Below, piece by piece: positions 8,959 to 18,351 of a DNA stretch of 64,000 nucleotides (position 1 is the first letter of the stretch; each line of letters opens with the position of its first letter). A model generated the notes under the pieces. It worked only from the letters and a program-made list of their open reading frames with translations, searched no databases and was not told where the DNA came from. Position numbers and translations under genes: made by a program. Source of the DNA: Armatimonadota bacterium. GTDB lineage: Bacteria > Armatimonadota > Fimbriimonadia > Fimbriimonadales > Fimbriimonadaceae. The DNA is taken from positions 206,960-270,959 of the forward strand of contig JACRPN010000009.1 in assembly GCA_016223145.1 (NCBI GenBank). Reading direction: 5' to 3'.

Positions 8959-9975
8959 CTATCGCGGTTTCGGTGGTGCCAATTGGATATTGAAGGGCCG
9001 ATTGCGATCGCAAAGGAGATGCGCGTCTTTCACCTCAAGCTCAGCCGCCTGGATGGCGGAGTGCCGCGCGGCAAGAGGCATGATGCCGTTCCTTTCCGGG
9101 AAGGCTTGGCCGTACGGATGCGTGAAGTAGATGATGAAGGCGCGCTTGCCGGCTACAACCACGTCTGCATGCTTGCCGATCGTGCCGTCGCTGTTTCGTG
9201 TTCCGGGCTTCTCGAGGATTTTGCCCTGATAGGTCCAGTTCGAGAGGTCCTTGGAGCGGTACACGTCAAGGCCGCTGTCCGGGTCTTTGATCAGCCAGTA
9301 ATGCCCTCCGAAAGCAAACACCTTCGGTCCCTCGCCGTAAAGACTGGAGACTCCAGGGTCGTCCGCTGGCCTCCAATCCTTTAGGTCCCGGCTGTCCACG
9401 GCGAAGGTCTTCGAGCCGTGCCCCTCATCCTTGTACCAAAGCCTCCAACTGCCGTCCGGCCTTCGAAAAAGAGTCGGATCAATGCAGTATTCGGAAGCCA
9501 GCGGTAGTTTCTGAGTGAATTTCCAATGCTCCAAGTCGCTTGAGGTGTACTGGAAGATGAACCGCTTTCCGCCCCAATCTCGATGCTCTGAAGCCGCGCC
9601 AGGAACGTAGCTCACGAACAGATGAAAGAGACCCCCATCGTCTCGAACGATATCGGGCGCCCAAAACGAGTAGCCCGAGTCCGGGTGTGAAAGCCGAAGC
9701 GTTCCTCGATAGTCCCAAGTTTGCCCTTGATCATGCGACTCGGCGATCCCGATCTCGCAGCCGTGGCACCACTCGACCCCCGGCAGATCCAGCTTGGCGC
9801 GGCGCTGCGTGTAGAGCATCCACCAAGCCTTTCGGGTTGGGTTCCAGACCAAGACGGGATCAGCCGCGCCGTCGTAGACCGGGTCGCGAAAGAGCGGCGC
9901 GGGCGTAGAGGGAGGCCCTTGTACAACCAAGGTCGAGGAGGAAAGCAGCATAGGTAGGGCGAGCGTAATCCACAT
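8959..9975 (-). CDS. Secreted GH43/GH-F-clan-like five-bladed beta-propeller glycosidase
   Basis: 338 residues starting with a short signal peptide (ITLALPMLLSSSTLVVQG). The fold pattern is that of GH43-type propellers: DPVYDGAADPVLVWNP near the start with the candidate base Asp, SFWAPDIVRDDGGLFHLF (pKa-modulating Asp), and GEGPKVFAFGGHYWL with a Glu placed like the general acid. This suggests an exported arabinosidase or xylosidase for plant polysaccharide. Substrate cannot be assigned. The gene faces away from the korA operon start and has its own CATAAT-type box 11 bases before the ATG. Confidence 0.72.
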   Translation of the reverse strand: MWITLALPMLLSSSTLVVQGPPSTPAPLFRDPVYDGAADPVLVWNPTRKAWWMLYTQRRAKLDLPGVEWCHGCEIGIAESHDQGQTWDYRGTLRLSHPDSGYSFWAPDIVRDDGGLFHLFVSYVPGAASEHRDWGGKRFIFQYTSSDLEHWKFTQKLPLASEYCIDPTLFRRPDGSWRLWYKDEGHGSKTFAVDSRDLKDWRPADDPGVSSLYGEGPKVFAFGGHYWLIKDPDSGLDVYRSKDLSNWTYQGKILEKPGTRNSDGTIGKHADVVVAGKRAFIIYFTHPYGQAFPERNGIMPLAARHSAIQAAELEVKDAHLLCDRNRPFNIQLAPPKPR

Positions 9976-10064
9976 GGCGCTAGCCGATTATGGAGGGTGA
10001 TCGCCGACCTAGGCCCACCGAACGATGTTTCAACCCTGGCGGCGCGCTATTCGTAGGATTCGTT

Positions 10065-10250
10065 GTGGCAAACGATTCCTCTTCTCGGTCTCGCGGGAAG
10101 GCCGGTAACGCCGGAATCTCGCTCTTCACGTCCGTAGGCGTCGCCGTCGCCGTACAGATCTCGTGGTCCATCAACCACTCGATCGGATGGGCCATCTGGC
10201 ACGGGCTGCTGAACTGGATCTATGTGATCTACCGCTGGATCGTCGCCTGA
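10065..10250 (+). CDS. Small membrane protein with conserved NHSIGWAIWHG segment
   Basis: 61 residues from the GTG at 10065, with AGGA about 8 bases upstream. The first 20 residues are polar, then a hydrophobic strand-like stretch (GISLFTSVGVAVAVQISWS) leads to NHSIGWAIWHGLLNWIYVIYR. The latter pattern, SWxxNHSxxWAIxHGxxxWIYVIY, recalls a small membrane protein family found as short ORFs in many bacteria. It is probably a single or double-spanning inner membrane peptide. Function is unknown. The reading frame upstream of the GTG looks unlike protein. Confidence 0.7.
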   Translation: MANDSSSRSRGKAGNAGISLFTSVGVAVAVQISWSINHSIGWAIWHGLLNWIYVIYRWIVA

Positions 10251-10994
10251 CGGTTCTGGCGGGTCGCTAAGCCTCCGCGACAGCCCTTTTCACAGTCAAG
10301 TGGGCGTGATAGACAACGTGACTGCCGACGCAACCGGCCGGAGGCGGTCGATAATCAACACTGGCTCGCTGAGCCGAGGTCGTGAAATTGGCGTAGGCCG
10401 GCAATCCTCCAAATCCTCAGAATCCCCACCCATTTCTGGAATTTGAGGACTTTAGAACTGTAGTTTCAATAGCAAACCGTCCGTGTTGATGTCCCATGCT
10501 GATCCCCACGCAATAGGGCAGGGAGAGGGTGCCTGTGGTCAACCTGCTCTGACTCTCAAGGTGCAACGAAGGGCCTTGGGGCTCAACCTTGATGATCGGG
10601 GCGGCTCGCGGCAAGAGGTCTATCAACAGTTAAGGCGACACAAAATGGCCACAGTACATTGCCGGAACTGGCCTTCCGCAAGATCGGAACGATTTGCTCA
10701 AAGCTCGATTTTGATTCCCTCATGGATCCGTCCCAAGCGATGAGGGTGCTGCTCGATAAGCGTCTTCGTGGATGGGGGAGTAGACCAGAGGCATCGCTCA
10801 CATGGGAAGAACATGGGAAGCGACAATTCTCGTGAGAACGTTATGACTTGGGCATTCATCCAGTAGTCCGAAAAATGGAGCACTTCGACTTCTGCGAAGC
10901 TCTTGAATTTCCTGGCCTTGTGTGCTACGGTGAGGGTCATGGCCCCGCAAGATCACCGGCTCGCCCCCCCCCCTCGCGCCGCAGCGTTAGCCTC
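10251..10994. other. Intergenic stretch without a supported gene, upstream of the RHS gene
   Basis: About 740 bases lacking any ORF with convincing protein character. Short frames on both strands (for example 10417-10626 minus and 10698-10940 minus) have no recognisable motif, no good ribosome-binding site and overlap one another. An IR-like GAATCCTCA/TTTGAGGAC run is present near 10410-10450. The RHS promoter should lie here, but I cannot place it. Confidence 0.5.
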
Positions 10995-13900
10995 ATGCGC
11001 CTGACCGCCATCGTCGTCTCGTTTAGCCTGGTCTTTACCCAGTGCTTCGCAGGGATCGAGGCTTCCTCGAAGTCCCTCACGGACCTCATTCAGCAAATCG
11101 GACGGCAGTTCTCGGGTGGATTCACCGATTCCCGCACTCCCATCTTCAGAGGCGCCAACCCCAGGCGCGACCCCCAATACCGCGCAGGCCGGTTCAACGA
11201 GCGCACCCTGAGGGACCTCGGCCGCGTGCGCCAAGCGCGCTGGCTTGAGGAGCCCGAGCTGCTCCTTGCCAATATCGGCGTGGGCGGCTTCATGCTGCTT
11301 CAAGGCTCGGGTGGGGGCGGTGAAGGCGGTGGAGGCGGTACCGGAGGCGGCGAGGGCGGCGGTCCCGGAGGTCCCGGCGGCGGGCCCGGTGGCGAAGGCG
11401 GAGGTGGAGGCGGTGGCGGCAGCACCGGAGGCGGCTCGCCCAGCACCGGTGGCAAGCGCGCGGGCTCCGAATCGGCCGGCCCCTGGGCCATCGTCAACAC
11501 CAACACCGGCAACCGCCTGGAAGGACTCCCGCTGGTCTCCTGGCCCTCGCGCGGCGCGACGGGCGTCGGCTTCGAGCTCTTCCACAACTCGCTTTCCTCC
11601 TGGGTGGGCGATATGGGCGCATCCTGGAGCCACAGCTACGAGATCAAGGTGGACTACACCGCCGGCTCCTCGGCCATCGTGCGCTGGGAGGATGGCACCA
11701 ACGTCGCCTACACCGAAAGCGCCGGCACGTTCAGCCCGCCGCCCGGAGTCTACGACGCCCTGGTCCACAACGCCGATTCCACCTGGACCCTGACGACCAA
11801 GTCCCAAAGGCAGTTCCTCTTCAATACCTCGGGGTTCCTTACGGCCTGCAAGGACCGCGCCGGAAACACCGTCACCGTGGGGCGCAACACGAGCAACCAG
11901 GTCACTGCGGTCACCGACGCCTCGGCCCGCGCCCTCACCTTCGCCTACTCCGGTTCCAGGCTCTCCAGCATCACCGACCCCACCGGGCGCACCTGGACCT
12001 TCGCCTATGACGCGAGCACGAACCTGACGAGCATCACCTACCCCCTGCTGGATAGCGCCAGCTATGCGCGCAGCTTCACCTACAACGCCACCCACGACAT
12101 CCTCACCGAGACCGACCTAAGGGGCAAGGTCTGGACCTACACCTACGACACCGGCGAGAAGCTCCTCACCTGGAAGAACCCGCTCAACAACACCACCTCG
12201 TACAGCTACGGCCTCTCGGCCACCACCATCACCTGGCCCGGGCTACAAACCCAAACCCACAACTACTCCAGCGGCCTTCTGGCATCTGAGGTGGACCAGG
12301 CTGGCTACTCGAACGCCTACACCTACGACACGGCCAAGAACGTCACCCAGTACACCGACAAGCGCGGCAAGGCCTGGATCTTCACGTATGACACGAAAGC
12401 CAACGTGCTCACCGCCAAAAACCCGCTGCTGAAAACCTGGACGCTCACCTACAACACCACGAACGATGTGCTCACGGTCACCACGCCGCTCGCCAGGGTG
12501 ACCACCTACGCCTACGATTCGCAGGGAAACCTGCTGACGGTCACCGATCCGCTCTCAAGAGCGGCGGTGACGAGGACCTACGACACCTATGGCCAGGTGC
12601 TCACCAGCAAAGACGCCCTGAACCGAACGACCACCTACGCCTACGCCACGAATGGCGACCTCACGAGCGTCACCGATCCAGCGAGCGCAACGACCACCCT
12701 CGGCTACGATTCCCTTTCCCGGCTCACGAGCCTCACCAACGCCCTTTCGCAGACCACCACCCTCGGCTACGACGCCTGGGGCCGCGCGGTCACCACCACC
12801 CACCCGGACGCCACCAGCGCCACCGTGAACTACAACCGCGAGGGCCAGGTGATCTCGGCGACCGATGAGCTGGGCAGAACCACCACGCTCGCCTACGACG
12901 ACGCCATGCGCCTAACCTCGGTGACGAACGCACGGGGAGACCTGGAGAGCTATGCCTACAACGGGAACTCCTGGCTGACGGCGGTCACCAACGGGCGCGG
13001 CTACACCCGCAACTACAGCCTCACCTCCCGCGGCGAGGTCTCCGCGCTCACCATGCCGGATTCCAGCGTCGAGAACTGGAGCTACAACGCCGAGGGCGCC
13101 TGCTCGGGCTACACATCTCCCGTGGGCTTCACCATCCAATACGTCTACGACGATGCGGGACGGCTGACGACGGTGGACTACCCGACGGGAACGGACACCA
13201 GCGTCACCTACGACAACGACGGCCGCACCACCCAGATGCTGGACGCCACGGGCACGAGCGCCTGGTCCTACGACGCGGCATCCCAGGTGACGCAATTGGC
13301 CACCCCGCAAGGCACGCTGCAGTATGCCTTCAACCTGGCCGGGCAGCGCACCAGCATGACGGACGTGGGCACGGGCGCGACCACCTATGCTTACGACACC
13401 GCCGGCCGCCTCTCCAGCCTCACGAACCCCTTCTCCGAAACCACCACGGTCACCTACGACACCCTGTCCCGGGTCACCCAAAAGACGCTGTCCAATGGGT
13501 CGTATGAGGTGTACGCATTCGACAATCGGGGCCGCCCGACTTCGCTCACGGTGAAGAACAGCTCGAACGCGGTGCTGAGCACGCAGAGCTACACGTACAA
13601 TGCCGTCTCGAACGTGCTGACGGCGACCCGTGATGGAGTCGCGACGAGTTACACCTACGACGCCATCGACCAGCTTCTTTCGGAGACAAGGTCTGGCTAT
13701 GCAGCAAGCTACACTTACGATGCCAACGGCAACCGGGCGACACGCACGGTCAACGGCCTGGCCGAGACTTACTCCAACGACGCCGGAGACAAACTGACGT
13801 CGGTCACTTGGACGGGCGGGTCAAAGACCTTCGGCTATGACGCGGCAGGCCGAACAACCTCGATCACCACCGCATCCGGCACGACTTCTCTAGCCTACGA

Positions 13901-14846
13901 TTACGAGTCCAGGGTCACCAGCATCACCTACCCGAACGCCTCGGCGGACACATTCACGTACAACGGCCTCGATACAAGGGTTGGCAAGGGCGGGGCTCAG
14001 GGAACCGCGACCTTCAAGAGAAACGGAGTAGGTGCAACCGCTCCGGTGCTCTCGGACGGAGCGGCGACCTACACGCCGGGTATTTCCGAGCGTCGAGGCA
14101 CCGCTACAACGTATTCTCACGCCGGCATCAAGAACGCCGAGGTCCAGACGGGTTCAGGGCAGACGGTTTCTGCCACCAACCAGTACGATGCCTTCGGCAA
14201 CCTGGCCTCTTCGACCGGAACCTGGAAAGGCCCCTTCGCCTACGGCGGCCCCTTTGGCTATCAGGCCGACGCCTCCGGCCTCAAACTCCTCGGGCATCGC
14301 TACTACGACAGCGGCACGGGGAGGTTTCTGACTCGGGACCCGGTGAAAGATGGGAGGAATTGGTATGCGTATTGTGGGAATAGTCCCACCCGCTGCGCGG
14401 ACCCTACCGGCAACGCATTTTGGCCGGGATTCCGCGAGATCACAAAGAACGGCCTAATCGGAGGGCTACTTCTTTGGCTCTTTGGATGGGTCGTTTTTGG
14501 GAAGACCGACTTCGACCCTTATGGAGGCGGGAATGGGCTGCAACCGCCATTTGATGTCCAGATTCCGCCACCACTACCTCCCGGCCCAGAGACTCCACCT
14601 TACGACCCGCCGGGAAACGGCCTGCCAGCAAAACCTCTCGACACACCAAAGGTGGCTCCAGAAACTGAAGCACATGGCTCGGGCCGTTGGGGCGGCATTG
14701 GAGGTTTTATTGATTCCTCCATTCTCCGTCTTTTTGGCACGGTATCTCTGGCTTTAGTGCCGGAAGAGCTGGGTCAAGACTGCTATCTGCCTGGAATCAA
14801 GAGAGCGAATCTCGATACGGAGAAGACATTTGAGTCATTCTTCTAG
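10995..14846 (+). CDS. Full-length secreted RHS/YD-repeat protein with C-terminal variable tail
   Basis: 1283 residues from the ATG at 10995, chosen because it starts a signal peptide (RLTAIVVSFSLVFTQCFAG). A glycine-rich linker (about residues 105-150) precedes a DUF6531-like segment and more than 20 YD repeats of the form YDxxGrLTxxT. The RHS core ends with GRFLTRDPVKDGRNWYAY and CGNSPTRCADPTGN. After this junction comes a 130-residue tail with a hydrophobic stretch (GLLLWLFGWVVFG) and proline-rich spacer, unrelated to the tails of the downstream cassettes. RHS proteins form a shell enclosing a C-terminal toxin; this tail has no nuclease motif I recognise. The next gene is a candidate immunity partner. 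Base composition falls at the tail, as expected for a swapped module. Confidence 0.93.
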   Translation: MRLTAIVVSFSLVFTQCFAGIEASSKSLTDLIQQIGRQFSGGFTDSRTPIFRGANPRRDPQYRAGRFNERTLRDLGRVRQARWLEEPELLLANIGVGGFMLLQGSGGGGEGGGGGTGGGEGGGPGGPGGGPGGEGGGGGGGGSTGGGSPSTGGKRAGSESAGPWAIVNTNTGNRLEGLPLVSWPSRGATGVGFELFHNSLSSWVGDMGASWSHSYEIKVDYTAGSSAIVRWEDGTNVAYTESAGTFSPPPGVYDALVHNADSTWTLTTKSQRQFLFNTSGFLTACKDRAGNTVTVGRNTSNQVTAVTDASARALTFAYSGSRLSSITDPTGRTWTFAYDASTNLTSITYPLLDSASYARSFTYNATHDILTETDLRGKVWTYTYDTGEKLLTWKNPLNNTTSYSYGLSATTITWPGLQTQTHNYSSGLLASEVDQAGYSNAYTYDTAKNVTQYTDKRGKAWIFTYDTKANVLTAKNPLLKTWTLTYNTTNDVLTVTTPLARVTTYAYDSQGNLLTVTDPLSRAAVTRTYDTYGQVLTSKDALNRTTTYAYATNGDLTSVTDPASATTTLGYDSLSRLTSLTNALSQTTTLGYDAWGRAVTTTHPDATSATVNYNREGQVISATDELGRTTTLAYDDAMRLTSVTNARGDLESYAYNGNSWLTAVTNGRGYTRNYSLTSRGEVSALTMPDSSVENWSYNAEGACSGYTSPVGFTIQYVYDDAGRLTTVDYPTGTDTSVTYDNDGRTTQMLDATGTSAWSYDAASQVTQLATPQGTLQYAFNLAGQRTSMTDVGTGATTYAYDTAGRLSSLTNPFSETTTVTYDTLSRVTQKTLSNGSYEVYAFDNRGRPTSLTVKNSSNAVLSTQSYTYNAVSNVLTATRDGVATSYTYDAIDQLLSETRSGYAASYTYDANGNRATRTVNGLAETYSNDAGDKLTSVTWTGGSKTFGYDAAGRTTSITTASGTTSLAYDYESRVTSITYPNASADTFTYNGLDTRVGKGGAQGTATFKRNGVGATAPVLSDGAATYTPGISERRGTATTYSHAGIKNAEVQTGSGQTVSATNQYDAFGNLASSTGTWKGPFAYGGPFGYQADASGLKLLGHRYYDSGTGRFLTRDPVKDGRNWYAYCGNSPTRCADPTGNAFWPGFREITKNGLIGGLLLWLFGWVVFGKTDFDPYGGGNGLQPPFDVQIPPPLPPGPETPPYDPPGNGLPAKPLDTPKVAPETEAHGSGRWGGIGGFIDSSILRLFGTVSLALVPEELGQDCYLPGIKRANLDTEKTFESFF

Positions 14847-15010
14847 TTCGCTGGCAAGAGTAGTTGAAGGCTGGCGGGCCAGGTTCCTGTACGGCTGCAA
14901 CCCACCTGATTGTGCGCTTGTCCTCTCGTTCAGAATTCAGCCCACTTGGGTGCCCTCCATTGAGATCCAACTGATGATAGCCAAGAGTCAAAGCAAGAGT
15001 AGCCATCAAA

Positions 15011-15919
15011 ATGACAGATATCTCCGTTCTTCAGACCCGCTTGATGCTCTTTGAGCAGCGCTTCTTCGAAGCCGAACACGCAATACTTGCCCTTAGTTCA
15101 ACAGATAATGACAGGCTAGTAGGGGATGTCCAGTGCTTACGGATCGGGGTAAAGCTCTTGGCGCTGGAGTACGATGATGCTCGGGGCCTAGCGGCGAAAA
15201 TGCTCGATGAAGGAATAGCTTACTCCAGCTATCCACTGGAAGCTGTCGAAGCCTTAGTCCTGACTGGAGCGTGGAATTCTTACTCGCAGCTACCGCAGTC
15301 AGAAAAGCACAACGAAAGTGCTCACCACTTCAGCGTGGCTCTCCTCGCAAGCGCCTTGGGCGATGTGCATAGGGCTGTCACCGTCTATGAAAATCTATGT
15401 GCTGACGAAGACCCGATTGTACGCCGGAAAGCCTTGGCACGCGTCGTCCCACTCCTTTTCGACACCAAACAGTTTGGCCGGGCCTCTGCCTTGGTCGAAG
15501 CGTTTCTTGCAGCGACAGGCGATGAGCAATCGGCCCTGGCCCTGGATGCTTGGATTTATCTAAGCAGCAATGAAACTACTGATCCCTCCCGTTTTCGCAG
15601 GTTTCAGCCGGACATCGCTTCTCCTCTGCTGGCGAGCCAACTGGCGTCACTTTTCGGCAGGCTCGGTGAATGGCGTCTTTCATTTGAGTATGCCTTGGCA
15701 TATCTACGAGCCAATCCCTGGGATGATAGAATGGTCTTCATCCTCGGAGATACGTCAATGCGCATCGGAGATGCAGAGAGCACCATTTCATCGTTTGAAT
15801 CTTTGATTGGTCCCGGTGAGCTCCGAGTTCCAGCGCTTGCTCGATTGAGAGCGTTTCTCTTCAAGGAACGTCGTTTCCGTGAACTGATCAGCCTAGCGAG
15901 GAGGCTGGCCAAAGAATAG
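15011..15919 (+). CDS. TPR-like helical-repeat protein, candidate immunity or accessory gene for the first RHS
   Basis: 302 residues made of amphipathic helix pairs (FEQRFFEAEHAILALSS, GRLGEWRLSFEYALAYLRA, RVPALARLRAFLFKERRF), consistent with tetratricopeptide-type repeats. No signal peptide. It is the first gene after the full-length RHS, 164 bases downstream and on the same strand, with lower GC than the RHS repeat region. Position directly behind a variable RHS tail is where immunity genes are usually found. I recognise no named immunity family, so this role is inference from context. Confidence 0.7.
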   Translation: MTDISVLQTRLMLFEQRFFEAEHAILALSSTDNDRLVGDVQCLRIGVKLLALEYDDARGLAAKMLDEGIAYSSYPLEAVEALVLTGAWNSYSQLPQSEKHNESAHHFSVALLASALGDVHRAVTVYENLCADEDPIVRRKALARVVPLLFDTKQFGRASALVEAFLAATGDEQSALALDAWIYLSSNETTDPSRFRRFQPDIASPLLASQLASLFGRLGEWRLSFEYALAYLRANPWDDRMVFILGDTSMRIGDAESTISSFESLIGPGELRVPALARLRAFLFKERRFRELISLARRLAKE

Positions 15920-15984
15920 GATGACCGAATGATCTCCTTCTGTCACACTTGTCGTCACCCAATGGGAGCATTCGGCCGGCCACG

Positions 15985-16256
15985 ACCGGCCACCCTTCGG
16001 GTGGGTCATCAGGAGAAAGACGTAGGGTCGGGTGCCTGCAGACGCCAGTCTGCTGCGAAGGGTGGCTCCGCCAGGAGAAGGGTAAAGCCCCGAGAGCCAT
16101 CCACGAACCGAAGGACACGCTTGCGAGCCGGGAGCAAGCTGGCGCATCGCTCCACGATCACGAACCAGAGAAGGCTTGCAGATTCAGCAGACTGGCGTCT
16201 GCAGCCACCCGAACGTACGATATACTGGACACCCACCCGAAGGGTGGCTCGCCCGG
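15985..16256. repeat. Large imperfect inverted repeat
   Basis: The interval 15920-16397 has no convincing gene. Its left part holds CCACCCTTCGGGTGG, then TCGGGTG and TGCAGACGCCAGTCTGCTG (about 16036-16056). The right part holds CAGCAGACTGGCGTCTGCA (about 16185-16205), then CCACCCGAACGTAC and CACCCGAAGGGTGGCTCG. The 19-base arms are perfect reverse complements. The arrangement looks like two copies of one dispersed repeat in opposite orientation, between the first RHS module and the next. Confidence 0.8.
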
Positions 16257-16397
16257 ACTCGGATGGTCTGGTGGCATCTCGCCCGGACAGGGTGTCTACT
16301 TTGAACATAGAGTCACAAGTTCAATCGAGATTGACAATCCCACGACTGGCAACAACATTTTCAAGTTAATTGACGAACTAATAGGAGCTGTGAAGAA

Positions 16398-16757
16398 GTG
16401 CCTCCTCCGCATGGATTGAGCCTGAGCTTGAAACTCCTGGTTACTGGCCTTGGCTTGGCCTTCTTGTTGATCGTCCACCTTACTACTGAGCCATCGGTGG
16501 CAAAGCGAATGGTCCACAATTACTTCCGAGGCTTTCGCTTTCAAGAACCTACGGCAGCGGACTTGGCGCGATTCCGGACTGTGGATATTGTCACCGCATG
16601 GCTAGTCGTGTTGTATGGCTTGGCTTCGCTTTGGAGCGATTCCATGGGTCTTCTGCTCTTGCTACCGCTGGTTGCCGCAGTAGCTACGGCAATCGGATAT
16701 GCGGTCGCGCAGTTCAGAGCGCAATGGTCTGGCAGCAATAGGAAGGGAACTGATTGA
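16398..16757 (+). CDS. Small membrane protein of unknown function
   Basis: 119 residues from a GTG. Three hydrophobic segments are visible: LKLLVTGLGLAFLLIVHL near the N-terminus, IVTAWLVVLYGLASLW in the middle and MGLLLLLPLVAAVATAIGY near the C-terminus. The stop (TGA at 16755) overlaps the TTG that opens the next RHS cassette frame. It may be an immunity protein left over from a lost cassette or an unrelated gene carried between cassettes. No family recognised. Confidence 0.6.
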   Translation: MPPPHGLSLSLKLLVTGLGLAFLLIVHLTTEPSVAKRMVHNYFRGFRFQEPTAADLARFRTVDIVTAWLVVLYGLASLWSDSMGLLLLLPLVAAVATAIGYAVAQFRAQWSGSNRKGTD

Positions 16758-17563
16758 GCGGGGCCACAGGGAGTCACCTTACCTCGGGTATCTCCGAACG
16801 GCGAGGCACCGCTACAACGTATTCTCACGCCGGCATCAAAAACGCCGAGGTGCAGACGGGTTCAGGACTGACGGTTTCTGCCACCAGCCAGTACGACGCC
16901 TTCGGCAACCTGGCCGCAAGCACGGGCACCTGGAAAGGCCCGTTTGCCTACGGCGGCCCGTTCGGCTACCAGTCCGACGCCTCGGGCCTGAAACTGCTGG
17001 GCCACCGGTATTACGATTCGGGTACCGGCCGGTTTCTCACAAGGGATCCCGTGAAGGACGGAAGGAACTGGTATGGGTATTGCTATGGGAGCCCAGTCTC
17101 GCTTGCAGACAATAACGGCGAACTACCTTTTCTCGTTGTGCTGTTTCTGTGGGGCGTCGCCGCAGGTGGAGTAATGGAACTCTGCCCTATCCTGCCGAGT
17201 CCGGGAGGAATAGCAAAGGGCGTAGAAAAAGGCGTAGCCAAGGGGATAGCAAAGGAGGTTCTTGTCGAAGTCGGTGAAACGGCAGCCAAGCAGGCAGTTC
17301 GGAAGCATCACTGGATACCTCGCGAAATCATCAGGCTTCTCGAGGAGATCGGCATCAAGGACGCACGCATTCGCGGCGTTAAGGGTGCCCCAAACGTCTA
17401 CTTGGTTCCTAAGGACTGGCACGACTTCATCCATATGGGGAAGGGTGGAGGAGCTTACAATGATTGGTGGAAACAACAACTCGAGGACTTGGGTCCCAAG
17501 CCAAAGGTTGAGCAGGAGCTCCAATTGAAGGATCAGCTACTCAAGCTGTTTCACGGTGAATGA
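16754..17563 (+). CDS. Orphan RHS C-terminal cassette with DUF2380/SitA6-like HH-nuclease toxin tail
   Basis: 269 residues. After about 11 residues the sequence joins the end of the RHS core (GISERRGTATTYSHAG through GRFLTRDPVKDGRNWYGY), over 85 percent like the full-length RHS. The tail then diverges: a hydrophobic segment, a Gly/Lys repeat, and KHHWIPREIIRLLEEIGI followed by HDFIHMGKGGGAYNDWWKQQ. The paired HH near the start of the domain, the later H-x3-H and GGGxYNxxW fit the DUF2380/TIGR02269 family (Myxococcus SitA6-type), an HNH-like nuclease toxin fold. There is no signal peptide, so it is probably a donor cassette that must recombine into the main RHS, or a displaced former tip. Its stop overlaps the following immunity gene start (ATGA). 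Confidence 0.85.
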   Translation: MSGATGSHLTSGISERRGTATTYSHAGIKNAEVQTGSGLTVSATSQYDAFGNLAASTGTWKGPFAYGGPFGYQSDASGLKLLGHRYYDSGTGRFLTRDPVKDGRNWYGYCYGSPVSLADNNGELPFLVVLFLWGVAAGGVMELCPILPSPGGIAKGVEKGVAKGIAKEVLVEVGETAAKQAVRKHHWIPREIIRLLEEIGIKDARIRGVKGAPNVYLVPKDWHDFIHMGKGGGAYNDWWKQQLEDLGPKPKVEQELQLKDQLLKLFHGE

Positions 17564-18231
17564 TGACCAGGCTGTACGCGATGACTTCAGATTATGGCGC
17601 TGGCTTTGCGCAAGCGTCAAGTAAGGCTGCTAGCTACCGAATACTCAAAGACTCGTTCTGCCCTTCCTGTTCTTACGGTGCCGTGAGGCGGTATCCGATG
17701 GAGATAGAATGGGAAGTCGGATCTACCGAAGTTGCAGACATGTTTTACGTGCTATTTGGAGGATTACTGGCTAAGGCTACCCTGGCTGAGGCTTTGTGGC
17801 AGAGGTTCGGAGGAATTGAGTTCTCGATGATCACGATGCATCAGGACCCTTCGCTCGATGTGGCAACACCAACGAATAGGCAAGACCGGATCTTATTGCC
17901 ATATGATGGTCCGGAACTGCTTGAGATTGTCCCCTTGCTCACCATTGAGGCGAATGACTGTACCATTGTCCGGACCTCGCATCGAGAGTGTGGCAAGTGT
18001 GGCCGGCTATATCACGTTTATGGAGAGTGGGCGAACAGAGGTGGGTTTCCAAGCGATCGATATCCGGAGGATGAAGAGATGATCATCGTAGATTGCAGGG
18101 TACTAGGTAAACGTCCACTCTTTCGTTTGATTGACTATTTTCCGTTGATCTGCAGTGCGGAGTTCAAGATGTGGTTTGAAGATATCGGCCTTCAGGGAGT
18201 GAGGTTCGCACCTTGTGGTCGTGTGGAATAG
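17560..18231 (+). CDS. SitI6-like double-CXXCG immunity protein
   Basis: 223 residues. Two cysteine motifs are placed as in the Myxococcus double-CXXCG family (TIGR02264/SitI6): FCPSCSYG near residue 33, where the first motif is CPSCSYG and lacks the strict CG, and ECGKCGRLYHVYG near residue 147. It overlaps the upstream DUF2380-tailed RHS cassette by 4 bases. In Myxococcus the same two families form a toxin/immunity pair (SitA6/SitI6), so neutralising the neighbouring toxin is well supported by family and position. The cysteines may bind zinc. No signal peptide, so a cytoplasmic protector. Confidence 0.85.
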   Translation: MMTRLYAMTSDYGAGFAQASSKAASYRILKDSFCPSCSYGAVRRYPMEIEWEVGSTEVADMFYVLFGGLLAKATLAEALWQRFGGIEFSMITMHQDPSLDVATPTNRQDRILLPYDGPELLEIVPLLTIEANDCTIVRTSHRECGKCGRLYHVYGEWANRGGFPSDRYPEDEEMIIVDCRVLGKRPLFRLIDYFPLICSAEFKMWFEDIGLQGVRFAPCGRVE

Positions 18232-18351
18232 GCGTTGGAGCAGCCTTCGGTTTGGCTTCAGAGGCTCGCTATGCTTCGGGCGGCAGCAGACGAAGACTGA
18301 AGGAGGCGGTTTCAAGGCGCACGTAGCGCTCCCAATGCCACCGCCGACAAC

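Noticed and set aside
10698..10940. 80-codon minus-strand ORF upstream of the RHS gene
   Set aside because: No ribosome-binding site, no motif, and overlaps other equally weak frames.
10953..12095. 380-codon minus-strand ORF opposite the RHS start
   Set aside because: Gly/Ala/Val-rich antisense of the glycine-rich linker and YD repeats; no independent support.
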